DNA of 64,000 nt from Pseudoxanthomonas koreensis_A (GCF_041890415.1 NZ_CP169056.1:2170001-2234000), one strand, 5' to 3'; numbered from the stretch's first letter, positions 11,201 through 21,700 are shown. The notes: generated by a model not told the origin, from the sequence alone. Translations and numbers: made by a program.

Positions 11201-12629
11201 CGATCCGGTCCAGGCCCAGGTGCAGCATGCGCAGGATCACCCCCGCAAGGCTCGATCGCCGGATCTCCGGGTCGGTGAACTCCGGGCGCGACAGGAAGTC
11301 GGCCTCGGCGTACAGCCGGTAGCACACGCCCTCGGCGATGCGCCCGCAGCGGCCCTTGCGCTGGTCGGCGCTGGCGCGGCTGATCGGCTCCACGTGCAGG
11401 CGGTCGATCTTGGAGCGCGGGCTGTAGCGCTTGATCCGCGCCACCCCCGGGTCGACCACGTAGCGGATGCGCGGCACGGTCAGCGAGGTCTCGGCCACGT
11501 TGGTGGCCAGCACGATGCGCCGCTGCGGGCCAGGCTTGAATACCCGGTCCTGGTCGCGCGTGGACAGCCGCGCGTACAGCGGCAACACCTCGGTGGCCCG
11601 GTACTGGCGCTTTTCCAGCATGCGGTGCAGGTCGCGGATCTCGCGTTCGCCTGGCAGGAATACCAATGCGTCGCCACGCGGATCCTCGGCGGTGATCTCG
11701 TCGATGGCCGCGACGATCGACGCCAGCGGATCGAGCTCGCGCTCTTCGCGGCCAGCGCGACCCTCACCTGCACGGCGCGCGCCCGCCCGTTCGCGCGACT
11801 GCTCCGCTGCCACGGTTTCCGGCCCGCTGCCGGCGTCGCCCGGCGGCCGGTAGCGCACCTCCACCGGATAGGTGCGCCCGGCCACGTCCACCACCGGCGC
11901 ATCGCCGAAATGGCGGGAGAAGCGCGCGGTATCGATGGTGGCCGAGGTGACCACGACCTTGAGGTCGCGGCGCCGCTGCAGCAGTTGCTTGAGGTAGCCC
12001 AGCAGGAAATCGATGTTGAGGCTGCGCTCGTGCGCCTCGTCGACGATGATGGTGTCGTAGGCCGACAGCCAGCGGTCCGATGCGATCTCGGCCAGCAGGA
12101 TGCCGTCGGTCATGAACTTGATCCGGGTGTCCGGGCCGACGTTGTCGGTGAAACGCACCTGGTAGCCGACCAGTCCGCCCAGCGGGGTCGCCAGTTCCCC
12201 GGCCACGCGCGCGGCCACCGCCCGCGCCGCGATCCGGCGCGGCTGGGTGCAGCCGATGGCACCGGCCACGCCGCGGCCGGCGGCCAGGCACAGTTTGGGC
12301 AACTGGGTGGTCTTGCCCGAGCCGGTCTCGCCGGCCACCACCACCACCGGATGATCGCGGATCAGCGCCACGATGCGGTCGGCCTCCGCGGCGATGGGCA
12401 GGGCCGGGTCGACCTGCACCTGCGGCAGTGCCGCGGCGCGTGCCTGGCAGGCGGCGACCGACGCGGCCACGGCCTGCTCGAACCGCGCCCGCGCCTGCGC
12501 ATCGGCCGGCACCTTTTGCCAGCGGGACCACAGGCCCAGCAGGCGCGCACGGTCGCGGCCCAGTGCGCCGTCGATGCTGCGCCGGGCCTGGTCCAGGACG
12601 TTGCGCAAAGAAGGGGAATTGGCTTCCAT
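8280..12629 (-). CDS. hrpA: ATP-dependent RNA helicase HrpA (DEAH box)
   Basis: A 1449-aa DEAH/RHA helicase, longer than Escherichia coli HrpA (about 1300 aa). Family knowledge: HrpA acts on mRNA and ribosome-associated RNA. Visible are Walker A GETGSGKT at 100-107, DEAH at 197-200, VTSATID, the motif V/VI region (ATNVAETSLTVP, then QRKGRCGR), the ratchet/winged-helix part and the long HrpA-specific C-terminal DUF3418 region. Two inserts explain the extra length. One is a charged Arg/Glu stretch at about residues 270-310. The other is a Gly/Ala/Arg-rich, disordered-looking stretch at about 663-749. ATG 12629 is chosen because homology begins near it; there is no clear Shine-Dalgarno. relA lies 84 bases downstream on the same strand. 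Confidence 0.93.
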   Translation of the reverse strand: MEANSPSLRNVLDQARRSIDGALGRDRARLLGLWSRWQKVPADAQARARFEQAVAASVAACQARAAALPQVQVDPALPIAAEADRIVALIRDHPVVVVAGETGSGKTTQLPKLCLAAGRGVAGAIGCTQPRRIAARAVAARVAGELATPLGGLVGYQVRFTDNVGPDTRIKFMTDGILLAEIASDRWLSAYDTIIVDEAHERSLNIDFLLGYLKQLLQRRRDLKVVVTSATIDTARFSRHFGDAPVVDVAGRTYPVEVRYRPPGDAGSGPETVAAEQSRERAGARRAGEGRAGREERELDPLASIVAAIDEITAEDPRGDALVFLPGEREIRDLHRMLEKRQYRATEVLPLYARLSTRDQDRVFKPGPQRRIVLATNVAETSLTVPRIRYVVDPGVARIKRYSPRSKIDRLHVEPISRASADQRKGRCGRIAEGVCYRLYAEADFLSRPEFTDPEIRRSSLAGVILRMLHLGLDRIEGRGRRRHQDAAADSARIVEDFPFLEPPDERAIADGWQQLLELGAVEDMDGRGRRLTAIGRQMARLPVDVKLARMLVAAQAHGVLRAMLPIAAFLGVQDPRERPPDAREAADNAHAQFADARSEFIGILRLWHAYDQAHGELTQSRLRDWCGKRFLGFLRMREWRELHRQLKLLCDALGWAEEPVGQALVPLLAGASATDMGAATPAARASRGELHRAARLAREARAKGRPGPGLPVSRGGHGAGDAGGNGEPGAAAHDNAPHGAVPPDPAARVSARERAAAYQALHRALIAGLSTQIGQRTDKGDFQAARQRRFQLFPASPLARKPPPWVLVSTLLDTQKVWGLTAAAIEPDWAIAELPHLLARKHFDPRWSRAQGNVLASEQISLFGLVLAPKRPVHYGRIDPAGAHELFVRQALVTGEIDTRASFLAANLKTLEQAREEEAKLRRAGLVADEQWQARWYLDRIPGQIHSAAGLDAWYRGLAQAQKQALRWSVADLLPGEGGQQDLYPKYFPLGDARLPLHYRFEPGAADDGVTLDVPLPLLGALDPARLSWLAPGFVADKAAGLIRSLPKAMRRNYVPAPDFGRAFFEAFRQPSADTLGGELARFLSRATGAPVAALDFDETALEPHLRMNLRLRESPGAGGRVLAESRDLDGLRARFGERASRAFAERAAQALADGDGRLRDFPAEPIPLQVSGEAGVPGYPALVDEGDHVVLRVFADRAQARAAHPRGVERLLRIALADKARHARKQLPLSPRLGLLYAAIEHFGQGPDAKAREKEQLRADLVEAALNAVLAEDLDGIRDAAAFTRRAEGAGRRLFGEAMARLQLAEQILAAVAELKPKLEAPLMGWAGANLDDLRGQLEGLVHPGFLQQTPAEALAQFPRWLKGMALRAERALRDPARDQARMLELKPFADALAAARARGEDGTPQWQALRWDLEELRVLLFAQELGSRGGVSPKKLAQRLAALSGA

Positions 12630-12692
12630 TGAGGGACGGGGCGTGAATCCGTGCGTAACGCGTCAGGGGTTAAGTTCCATTGTGACAGCCCC

Positions 12693-12707
12693 CATGTTCC
12701 CAACGTG
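12693..12707. promoter_or_regulatory. Imperfect inverted repeat upstream of dps (possible operator)
   Basis: CATGTT-CCC-AACGTG forms an inverted repeat with one mismatched pair, 22 bases before the dps ATG. Position and symmetry would suit a regulator half-site pair, but it does not match a regulator consensus I can name, and an occurrence this short may be chance. Confidence 0.25.
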
Positions 12708-12728
12708 GATCAACAACAGGAGTCATTC

Positions 12729-13331
12729 ATGGCCAAGACCAAATCGCCCAAGTCACTCAAGTCCGCCGGTTCCGGAAAACCGTCCAAGGCGCCCAAGCCG
12801 GGCAAGGCCGGCGCTGCCTCCAAGGCGCGCTCGACGGGCAATGAGCCCTCCAGTTCGCGCATCGACATCGGCATCTCCTCGGCCGACCGCAAGCAGATCG
12901 CCGCAGGCCTGTCGCACTACCTGGCCGATGCCTTCACCCTGTACCTGAAGACCCACAACTTCCACTGGAACGTGACCGGGCCGATGTTCAATTCGCTGCA
13001 CGTCATGTTCGAGACCCAGTACACCGAACAGTGGACCGCACTTGACGACGTGGCCGAACGCATCCGCGCGCTGGGCTTCCACGCGCCGGGTTCCTACGCC
13101 GAGTTCGTGAAGCTGACCTCGGTGCGCGAGGAAGCCGGTGCCAGCGACGTGCCGGAGTGGCAGGCCATGGTCCAGCAACTGGTGGCCGGCAACGAGGCGG
13201 TGTGCCGCACCGCGCGCGCGGTGCTCAAGACCGCCGACGAGGCCGGCGACGATCCCTCCGTGGACCTGCTGACCCAGCGCCTGCAGACCCACGAGAAGTA
13301 CGCCTGGATGCTGCGCTCGCTACTGGAGTGA
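12729..13331 (+). CDS. dps: Dps-family DNA-binding ferritin with Lys-rich N-terminal tail
   Basis: A 200-aa miniferritin that oxidises Fe(II) with peroxide, stores iron and, in many species, coats DNA in stationary phase. The four-helix core starts near residue 50 and carries the intersubunit ferroxidase signature (KTHNFHWNVTGPMF, then a His/Asp/Glu set in LHVMFETQYTEQW-ALDDVAERIR). The first ~45 residues are a flexible Lys/Ser/Pro/Ala tail with about 12 Lys or Arg, far longer than the E. coli Dps tail, and a likely DNA-binding arm. ATG 12729 follows a CAGGAG site. A GC-rich hairpin with a T-run follows the gene. It is monocistronic, divergent from hrpA and convergent with cysQ. Confidence 0.93.
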   Translation: MAKTKSPKSLKSAGSGKPSKAPKPGKAGAASKARSTGNEPSSSRIDIGISSADRKQIAAGLSHYLADAFTLYLKTHNFHWNVTGPMFNSLHVMFETQYTEQWTALDDVAERIRALGFHAPGSYAEFVKLTSVREEAGASDVPEWQAMVQQLVAGNEAVCRTARAVLKTADEAGDDPSVDLLTQRLQTHEKYAWMLRSLLE

Positions 13332-13339
13332 ACCGGGCA

Positions 13340-13385
13340 CGGCCGCCCCGCGCGCAGGCCGTGGCGCGGGGATGGGCCGGTTTTT
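13340..13385 (+). terminator. Rho-independent terminator after dps
   Basis: CCCCGCGC (13346-13353) pairs perfectly with GCGCGGGG (13364-13371). The stem extends through CGGCC/GGCCG across small bulges and is followed by TTTTT at 13381-13385. It lies 8 bases past the dps stop. Confidence 0.7.
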
Positions 13386-13439
13386 GCAGGAGTCCTTTGC
13401 AGGAGTACCGCCGCCCGGGCCAGGTGGCGCGGGCCGGCC

Positions 13440-14237
13440 CTAGAGCCAGTCCTGCCAGCGCAGGTCCGGATCTCCCAGGGCGATGAAGTCGCCGTTGAGC
13501 AGCGATTCGCGCCGGTTGTAGCGGAACGGCTTGCCCGTGGCGGTCGCCAGCAGGACGCCGCCGGCGGCGTGCAGCACGCACTGGGCCGCAGCGGTGTCCC
13601 ACTCGGAGGTCGGCCCGAAGCGCGGGTAGACATCCAGCCCGCCTTCGGCGATGCGGCAGAACTTCAGCGACGAACCCAGTGCCACTTCCTCGATCTCGCC
13701 CATCCGGTCCAGCACCGCCTGGGTGCGGGCATCGCGGTGCGAACGGCTGGCCGCCACCCGCAGCGGTGCGGTGGCCGGCGCGCGCACCTGCAACGGCTCG
13801 TCACGCTGGCCGTCGCGGCGGTAGGCGTTCTCGCCGCGCACCGCATGCCATACCTGCCCGCCCACCGGCGCCTGGACCACGCCCAGCACCGGCGCGCCCT
13901 GGTGCACCAGGGCAATGTTCACGGTGAACTCGCCATTGCGCTTGATGAATTCGCGGGTGCCGTCCAGCGGGTCCACCAGCCAGTAGGTCGACCAGTGGCG
14001 CCGGGTGTCCCACGGCACGTGCGCCGACTCCTCCGACAGCACCGGCAGGTCGGGCGTGAGCCGTTGCAGGCCATCGACGATGATCCGGTGCGCGGCCAGG
14101 TCGGCGGCGGTCAGCGGGCTGGCGTCTTCCTTGTGCGCCACTTCGAAACCGGCCGCATAGACGTCCATGATCGCCGCACCGGCCTGGGCGGCGATCGCGA
14201 TCACGGTCTCGCGCAGGTCCGCGGTGATCCGGATCAT
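13440..14237 (-). CDS. cysQ: 3'(2'),5'-bisphosphate nucleotidase CysQ
   Basis: A 265-aa inositol-monophosphatase-fold enzyme that removes the 3' phosphate from pAp, the by-product of sulfate reduction and acyl-carrier-protein synthesis. It contains the metal-binding set: EES in VLSEESAHVPW, DPLDGTREF with the family's DPxDGT, and the C-terminal SEWDTAAAQ. Length is typical (E. coli 246 aa). ATG 14237 overlaps the upstream nudE stop as ATGA, indicating translational coupling; earlier in-frame starts would lie inside nudE and are rejected. A nudE-cysQ pair clearing adenosine nucleotide by-products is sensible, since NudE hydrolyses ADP-ribose, NADH and related compounds. Confidence 0.93.
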   Translation of the reverse strand: MIRITADLRETVIAIAAQAGAAIMDVYAAGFEVAHKEDASPLTAADLAAHRIIVDGLQRLTPDLPVLSEESAHVPWDTRRHWSTYWLVDPLDGTREFIKRNGEFTVNIALVHQGAPVLGVVQAPVGGQVWHAVRGENAYRRDGQRDEPLQVRAPATAPLRVAASRSHRDARTQAVLDRMGEIEEVALGSSLKFCRIAEGGLDVYPRFGPTSEWDTAAAQCVLHAAGGVLLATATGKPFRYNRRESLLNGDFIALGDPDLRWQDWL

Positions 14238-14785
14238 CGGCGGCCCAGCCATTCGCGGGCGATGAACAGCGCGGCCAGCGAACGCCCTTCGGAAAAATCT
14301 TCTCGCAACATCAGTTCTTCCAGTTCCTGCAGCTTCCAGGGGACGAGTTCGAGCTCCTCCGGCTCGTCGCCGGGCAGCTTCTCGGGATAGAGGTCGCGTG
14401 CCAGCACCAGCCACGAAACGTGATTCATGTAGGTCGGCGCCAGGGTCAGCGGGCGCAGGACCTCCAGTTGCCGGGCACCGTATCCGGCCTCTTCCTTGAG
14501 CTCGCGGTCGGCCGCTTGCAGCGGCGTCTCGCCGGCGTCGATCCGGCCCTTGACCAAGCCCAGCTCGTAGCGGTGCACGCCGGCGGCGTACTCGCGCACC
14601 AGCAGCACCGTTTCCGGGTCCAGCATCGGCACGACCACCACCGCGCCATGCCCGCGCGCGACCATGCGCTCGAAGCGGCGCCGTTCGCCGTTGGAGAACT
14701 CCAGGTCCAACCGCTCCAGCCGGTAGGGGCCGGCCTCGCCACTGGTGACGCCGTGGATGACGGGAAGCGGGCGGCTCACCGGCAC
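14234..14785 (-). CDS. nudE: ADP-compound hydrolase NudE (Nudix)
   Basis: A 183-aa Nudix hydrolase (E. coli NudE is 186 aa) that cleaves NADH, ADP-ribose and adenosine polyphosphates. The Nudix box appears as GRIDAGETPLQAADRELKEEAGY; flanking RLDLEFSNGERRRFERM, REYAAGVHRYELGLVKG and DLYPEKLPGDEPE are NudE-specific blocks. No ATG fits. GTG 14785 or GTG 14779 gives the family length, while the frame's only upstream ATG (14869) would run into the divergent bioA gene. It is the first gene of a pair with cysQ, with stop and start overlapping. Only about 41 bases separate its start from that of bioA, so divergent promoters must be interleaved. Confidence 0.88.
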   Translation of the reverse strand: MPVSRPLPVIHGVTSGEAGPYRLERLDLEFSNGERRRFERMVARGHGAVVVVPMLDPETVLLVREYAAGVHRYELGLVKGRIDAGETPLQAADRELKEEAGYGARQLEVLRPLTLAPTYMNHVSWLVLARDLYPEKLPGDEPEELELVPWKLQELEELMLREDFSEGRSLAALFIAREWLGRR

Positions 14786-14814
14786 CGCCTGCGGCGCGGC
14801 CGCGGACAGGCCGA

Positions 14815-14826
14815 TATGATGACGGG

Positions 14827-14829
<3 letters not shown>
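14815..14829 (+). promoter_or_regulatory. -10 element placed for a leaderless bioA mRNA
   Basis: TATGAT (14815-14820), six bases, then the ATG of bioA at 14827. The usual -10 to +1 distance puts transcription start on the A of the ATG. No Shine-Dalgarno fits in the gap. A -35 hexamer is not evident. An alternative in-frame ATG at 14854 would give a short leader instead. Confidence 0.45.
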
Positions 14830-16235
<1,406 letters not shown>

Positions 16236-16245
<10 letters not shown>

Positions 16246-16970
16246 CCCGCTGCCACGTGGACCTGCCGCTGCATCCCGGCACCACCGTGGTCCTGCCCGA
16301 GCGCGCGGCCAACCACCTGACCCGCGTGCTGCGGCTGCGCCAGGACGACCCCTGCGTGCTGTTCAACGGCGACGGCCACGACTACACCGCGCGCCTGTGC
16401 GCCGTGGGCAAGCGCGAGGTGAGCGCACAGGTCCTGGCATCGACCCCGGTGGACCACGAATCGCCGCTGCGGATCGTGCTGCTGCAAGGCATCGCCCGCG
16501 GCGAGAAGATGGATCTGATCGTGCAGAAAGCCACCGAGCTGGGAGTGGCCGCAATCGTGCCCGCCAGCGGCCAGCGCACCGAGGTGCGGCTGGACGCCGA
16601 ACGTGCCGGCAAGCGCATGGCGCACTGGCGCAGCGTGGTGGAATCGGCATGCGAACAGTGCGGGCGCACGCGCGTCCCCGGGCTGTCGCCGCCCGCGCCG
16701 CTGGACGCGGCCGTGGCCGGCCTGGACGCCGGCGGCTTGCGCCTGGTGCTGGATCCGCAGGGCACGCATCGCCTCGAGCGCCTGCCGGTACCGGACGCGG
16801 CCACCGTGATCGTGGCTATTGGCCCGGAGGGTGGCTGGTCGCCACGCGACCGCGAGGTGCTGCATGCAGCCGGCTTTGCCGGCCTGCGCCTGGGCCCGCG
16901 GATCCTGCGCACGGAAACGGCAGGGTTGGCCGCGATCGCGGCCTTGCAGGCGCGTTTCGGCGACCTGTAG
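16236..16970 (+). CDS. rsmE: 16S rRNA m3U1498 methyltransferase RsmE
   Basis: A 244-aa SPOUT (trefoil-knot) methyltransferase that methylates N3 of U1498 in the 30S decoding region. An N-terminal PUA-like domain (MRVTRCHVDLPL to about residue 70) precedes the SPOUT core with LLQGIARGEKMDLIVQKATELGV, IGPEGGWSPRDREVL and LGPRILRTETAGLAAI, which form the SAM-binding knot. Length matches E. coli RsmE (243 aa). ATG 16236 lies inside the end of bioA, a 10-base overlap. It converges with chpC, 14 bases beyond its stop. Confidence 0.94.
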
Positions 16971-16984
16971 CGGGGCAATAGCCC

Positions 16985-17455
16985 TCAGGCCACCGCCGCC
17001 ATCGCTTCCACGACCATGCGCTCCACGCCTTCCAGGTCGGGCAGCAGCGCACCCTGCTCGCCCAGCAGCACCCGCATCTGCACACCGCGCGGCAGCTCGT
17101 CCTCGGACGCATCGGCCAGCAGGCTGTCGCGCGGGACCGAGACCAGCTGCGGGAACGAGGCGGCCTGCAGGGCCACGTAGGGCAGCGTCTCGTCGCCGGC
17201 CATGCCCTTGAGCACGATCACCCGGTTGTTGCGCGCGACCGGCTCGTCGCCCAGCCCCGCCAGCCGTGCAAATGCCACCAGCGGCACTTCCCAGCCATGC
17301 CACTGGATCCGCCCGGCCAGCCAGTCGGGTGCGTCGGCGATGGGTTCCACCGGCACCCGCGCCATCACTTCGGCCACGGTGGCATTGGGCAGCAACAGGC
17401 GCTCGCTGCCTACCTGGATCATGATCCCGCGGATTTCGTCTTTGTTGTAGGCCAT
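16985..17455 (-). CDS. chpC: CheW-domain protein ChpC of the Pil-Chp system
   Basis: A 156-aa CheW-like adaptor and last gene of the Pil-Chp operon. The CheW fold is recognisable (IRGIMIQVGSERLLLPNATVAEVM, PDWLAGRIQWHGWEVPLVAFARL, NNRVIVLKG). In P. aeruginosa ChpC couples additional inputs to the ChpA kinase; that role is inferred here from position and domain. ATG 17455 is chosen because the CheW fold starts directly after it. The gap to chpB is 25 bases, so it belongs to the same transcript. The short convergent spacing to rsmE leaves no room for a classical terminator. Confidence 0.85.
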   Translation of the reverse strand: MAYNKDEIRGIMIQVGSERLLLPNATVAEVMARVPVEPIADAPDWLAGRIQWHGWEVPLVAFARLAGLGDEPVARNNRVIVLKGMAGDETLPYVALQAASFPQLVSVPRDSLLADASEDELPRGVQMRVLLGEQGALLPDLEGVERMVVEAMAAVA

Positions 17456-17480
17456 TCGTTGCGGTCTCGGATCGTGCGGG

Positions 17481-18734
17481 TCAGCCCCAGCGCTGTGCCA
17501 GCCGCTCGGCCAGCTGCGCCGGTGCACCCAGTTCAATGTCGCCGGCCGCCAGCAGCTTCACTGCAGCGGCGTCGTAGCAGCCTTCCACCGCCTGCCCGCT
17601 CACGTAGGCACCGCGTGCAGCCAGCGCCAGGGCGGCGCCCACGCGCTCCGGATCGGCGCCGCTGAGCATCAGCACCGCGCTCTGCTCGGACGGCAGCAGG
17701 TCCATGAACTCCTGGTTGGCGGCCTCGTTGAAGCGCAACCCTTCGTTGCCGCTCTCCATGGTCACGCCGTCGGGCAGCACGTAGACCCGGCCGCCGGCCA
17801 GGAACTGCCCGGGTGCCGCCATCTGCACCGGCAAGGTGGCCACGCGCGCCAACTGCTTGACCAGGTTGTCGTAGCGCCCGCCGTCCAGGCGCAGTTGCAC
17901 CAGGACCGGATGGGAGAATTCCTTCGGCAGTGCCACCAGCAGCTTGCGCACCGCGTCGGGACCGCCGATGCCGGCCACCACCAGCACCACGCCATCCACA
18001 CGGCCACGGATGCCTGCCTGTTCGGCGCCGTCCGCGTCGATCGCGCCGACCGGCTCCAGGTCCACCAGCTCCAGCCGCGAGAAATCGGGCAGCGGAGGCG
18101 GCGTGGCCGCGGTGACGGACAGCGCAGGCGGCGAAGCTGCGGCATCGGCAGCGGGTTCGGGTGATTCCTCCTCCACGACCGCTTCGGCCGCAGCTTCCGG
18201 CTCCGGCTGGAGCTGCAATGCCGGTGCAGCTGCCTGCGTGCCCGGTCGATCCTGCGGCAGGTCCGCCGCCAGCGCCTCGGCCTCGGCCAGGTGCGGCTCG
18301 AAGCGGGCATCGGCATGGGCTTCCTGCGGCGTCTGCGGGTGGCCTGGCTCCAGGTCCAGGGCCAGGTCCTGCTCGCGCCCGGGCGGCAGGACATCGTCAT
18401 GGCCGTGCAGCTTGGCGGCCAGGTGGCGGATCCAGCGCTGCGCCTCCCAGCCTTCGCGGTGCGCAGCCAGGTCGGCCTCGTCGAAGATCACCGGCAGGCC
18501 GGACGCTTCCAGCGCCGGCTCCAGTGCCTCCAGCGCATCCTCCACCGCCGGTTCCAGCGCCACCAGCACCGCACGCGGCCCGGCACTGGCCAGGGTGGCC
18601 GCGTCCAGCGCGGCAGGGTCTTCCTCCAGCACCACCAGCGCGCCGGCGGCATCCAGCGCCTCGCGCAGGCGTTCGCGTGCCGGGCCAGGCCGGGCCAGCA
18701 GCGCGACCGGAGTACGTGCGTCATTCGCGGACAC
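17481..18734 (-). CDS. chpB: ChpB-like protein, degenerate CheB methylesterase
   Basis: A 417-aa protein in the chpB position with CheB architecture but without its working residues. Residues 1-110 look like a receiver remnant whose phospho-aspartate strand reads AVLVALEP, with no Asp. A Pro/Ala/Glu linker covers about 115-220. The C-terminal domain (about 245-417) aligns with CheB: GASTGGP has become VAGIGGP (catalytic Ser replaced by Gly255), QHMPP has become QLRLDG (catalytic His replaced by Leu281), and the NDG aspartate motif is not seen. A structural or regulatory role, rather than demethylation, is inferred. GTG 18734 overlaps the chpA stop by 14 bases. It could alternatively be called a Pil-Chp accessory protein. 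Confidence 0.75.
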   Translation of the reverse strand: MSANDARTPVALLARPGPARERLREALDAAGALVVLEEDPAALDAATLASAGPRAVLVALEPAVEDALEALEPALEASGLPVIFDEADLAAHREGWEAQRWIRHLAAKLHGHDDVLPPGREQDLALDLEPGHPQTPQEAHADARFEPHLAEAEALAADLPQDRPGTQAAAPALQLQPEPEAAAEAVVEEESPEPAADAAASPPALSVTAATPPPLPDFSRLELVDLEPVGAIDADGAEQAGIRGRVDGVVLVVAGIGGPDAVRKLLVALPKEFSHPVLVQLRLDGGRYDNLVKQLARVATLPVQMAAPGQFLAGGRVYVLPDGVTMESGNEGLRFNEAANQEFMDLLPSEQSAVLMLSGADPERVGAALALAARGAYVSGQAVEGCYDAAAVKLLAAGDIELGAPAQLAERLAQRWG

Positions 18735-21700
18735 GGGCGATCCCCAGCAAGTCGTAAACGTTACGCATCAGGTCCAGCTCCTGGTATGGCTTGCCCAGGT
18801 AGCGCTGCACGCCGATCTCGAATGCGCGCTGGCGATGCTTCTCGCCAGTACGCGAAGTGATCATCATGATCGGCACGCTGCGGAAACGCTCGTCGGCGCG
18901 CATCGCGGTGGCCAGCTCGTAACCGTCCATGCGCGGCATCTCGATGTCCAGCAGCATCAGGTCGGGCACGCGCTCCTCCAGCTGCTCCAGCGCCTCGATG
19001 CCATCGCGGGCGGTGGCCACCTCGAAGTTGTGCCGTTCCAGCACGCGGCTGGACACCTTGCGCATGGTCAGCGAGTCGTCCACCACCATCACCAGCGGCA
19101 CCTGGCGCGCCTGCGCCGGGGCCAGGTGCTCGACGGAACGCTCCGGCTGCGACAGGTGGCGGCGCACCAGCGGGGCCACGTCCAGGATCACCACCACGCG
19201 GCCATCGCCGGTGATGGTGGCACCGTAGATGCCCGGCACCGAGGCGATCTGCAGGCCGACCGGCTTGACCACGATTTCGCGGTTGCCGACCACCTGGTCG
19301 ATCGCCACCGCCGCGCGCAGGTCGCCGGCACGCACCAGCAGCAGCGGCACCTGTTCCTGGCCCTCGGCCCTGGCCGGCCCCTGGCCGACCAGCATGCCCA
19401 GGTCGTGCACCGCGTACTCCTCGCCGGCATAGCGGTAGCCACCGCCGCCGGCCTCGAAGCGCTCGCGGGTGATCCGGCCGATGCCGCTGACCGAGGCCAC
19501 CGGCACCGCATAGGTGATGTCGCCGATCTGCACGAATACGGCCTGGGTGACCGCCAGGGTCTGCGGCAGGCGCAGGGTGAAGGTCACGCCCTGGCCCGGG
19601 GTGGAGGCGATTTCCACGGTGCCGCCAAGCTGGCGCACCTCATTGCGGACCACGTCCATGCCCACCCCACGGCCGGCCAGCTGGCTGACCTGCTCGGAGG
19701 TGCTGAAGCCGGATTCGAAGATCAGCGAATCCAGTTCCACATCGGTGAGCACCGCGTCGGGCCGGAGCAGCCCGCGCGACTCGGCGCGCTGGCGGATCGC
19801 CACGCGGTCCAGGCCGCGTCCATCGTCGCTGACCCGCAGCACGATTTCCGAACCCTCGTGGCGCAGGGCGATGGTGATCGTGCCTTCCTCGGACTTGCCG
19901 GCGCTGCGGCGTTCCTTCGGCAGTTCCAGGCCATGGGCGACCGAGTTGCGCAGCATGTGCTCCAGCGGCGCGACCATGCGATCCAGCACGTTGCGGTCGA
20001 GCTCGCCGTGGGTGCCGTCGAGCTTGAGCTGGACCTGCTTGCGGGTTTCGTGCCCGGCCTGGCGGACCACGCGGCGCAGGCGCGAGACGATGCTGTCGAA
20101 CGGCACCATGCGCGCGCTCATCAGCCCGTCCTGCAACTCCGAACTCACCCGCGACTGCTGCTGCAGGAGGACGTCGTACTGGCGCGCCATGTCGTCCAGC
20201 ACGCCTTGCAGGCCGGTCAGGTCGGCGGCCGACTCGGCCAGGCCACGGCTCAGCTGCTGCAGGGTCGAGAAGCGGTCCAGCTCCAGCGGATCGAAGGTCT
20301 GGTCGGCGCTGTCCTGTTCGCGCTGGTAGCGGGCCACGATCTGCGCTTCGGTTTCCAGGTCCAGGCGGCGCAACTGGTCGCGCAGGCGCGCGTTGGTCCG
20401 GTCAAGCTCGCCCATGGCACCGCGGAAGGCGCCCAACTGCTGCTCCAGGCGGGCGCGGTAGATCGCCACCTCGCCGGCGTGGTTGACCAGGTTGTCGAGC
20501 AGGTCGGCACGCACGCGCACCTGTTCCTGCGGCGCGCGCGCACCGGTCTTGTCCTCGGCCGAGGCCGCAGCCTCGTCCTTGACCGGCGCCGACAGCGGCG
20601 TGGCCAGGAACGGCGCGGGCACGGCGTGGGCCTGCGCCGCAACCGGCGCCGGCACCGTGGCCGCTGCCTGCGCGGGGGCTTCGGTGGCCGCCTGCTCCGG
20701 CTCGGACACTGCCGGCTCGGACGCTGCCGGTTCGGACGCAGCCTGTTCGGGCACTGCTTCCTCGGCCTCGGCCTGCTCCTGCGGTGCCTGCGCACCCGCC
20801 TGGGCTGCGCTGGCTTCGTCGTCGAGCGCGGACGTGGACGGCACGTAGGCTTCGCCGCGGATGCGCGCCTCGAACTCGTCGATCAGCGCCTGCGGCATCT
20901 GGGTGGTGCGATGGCCACGGGTGCGCACCAGCAACCGGTGCAGCGTATCGAAGCCACGCTCGAGCAGCTGGATGTCGCCGCTCTGCAGCTCGGTGCGGTG
21001 CTCGGCCGCTGCTTCCAGCAGCGATTCGATCACGTGGCCCAGGTCGCCGATGGTGGCGATGCCGGCCATCCGGGCGCCACCCTTGAGCGTATGCAGGTCG
21101 CGCTGCAGGCCGATGATCGTCTCGCGCGCGCCCATGTCCTCGCGCAGTTCCTGGATCAGGCCGTCGATGTGGTCGAGCAGGTCGCCGCCTTCCTCGACGA
21201 AGATGTCGAGCAGGTCGCGATCGAGCTCGCTGAAGTCCAGCATCGTCCCGTCGTCGTCGGCCGCCGTTGCACTGGCCGCCATCGGCTCCGGCTCCGGCTC
21301 GTGCAGCGCGGGCAGGTCCACGGCCACGGTCGCGGCCGGTACGTCGGCCTCGGCCTCAACCTCTGCTTCGGCCTCAACCTCCGCTTCGACTTCAACCTCT
21401 GCCTCGATCCCGGCGTCGTCCTCTGCCTCGACTTCGGCTTCGGCTTCGGCTTCGGCCACCGCGTCATCGGCGCTGGCCTCGGCCTGGTCTGCGTCATCCG
21501 GCTGCAGCGAGGCCTCGTCGGTGGCCGCAACCTCGGCGACCTCGTCGGCTTCGGAAACCTCGCCCGCAACCGGCTCGTCCGCGGTTGCAGCCTGGTCGGT
21601 CGCGGCATCTTCCGCGGCAGGCGCCCCGGATCGGTCGTCGGCCGATTCCGTCACCTGTTCCAGGTGCACGGCCTCGTCGGTCGGGGATGCGTCGTCGGCG

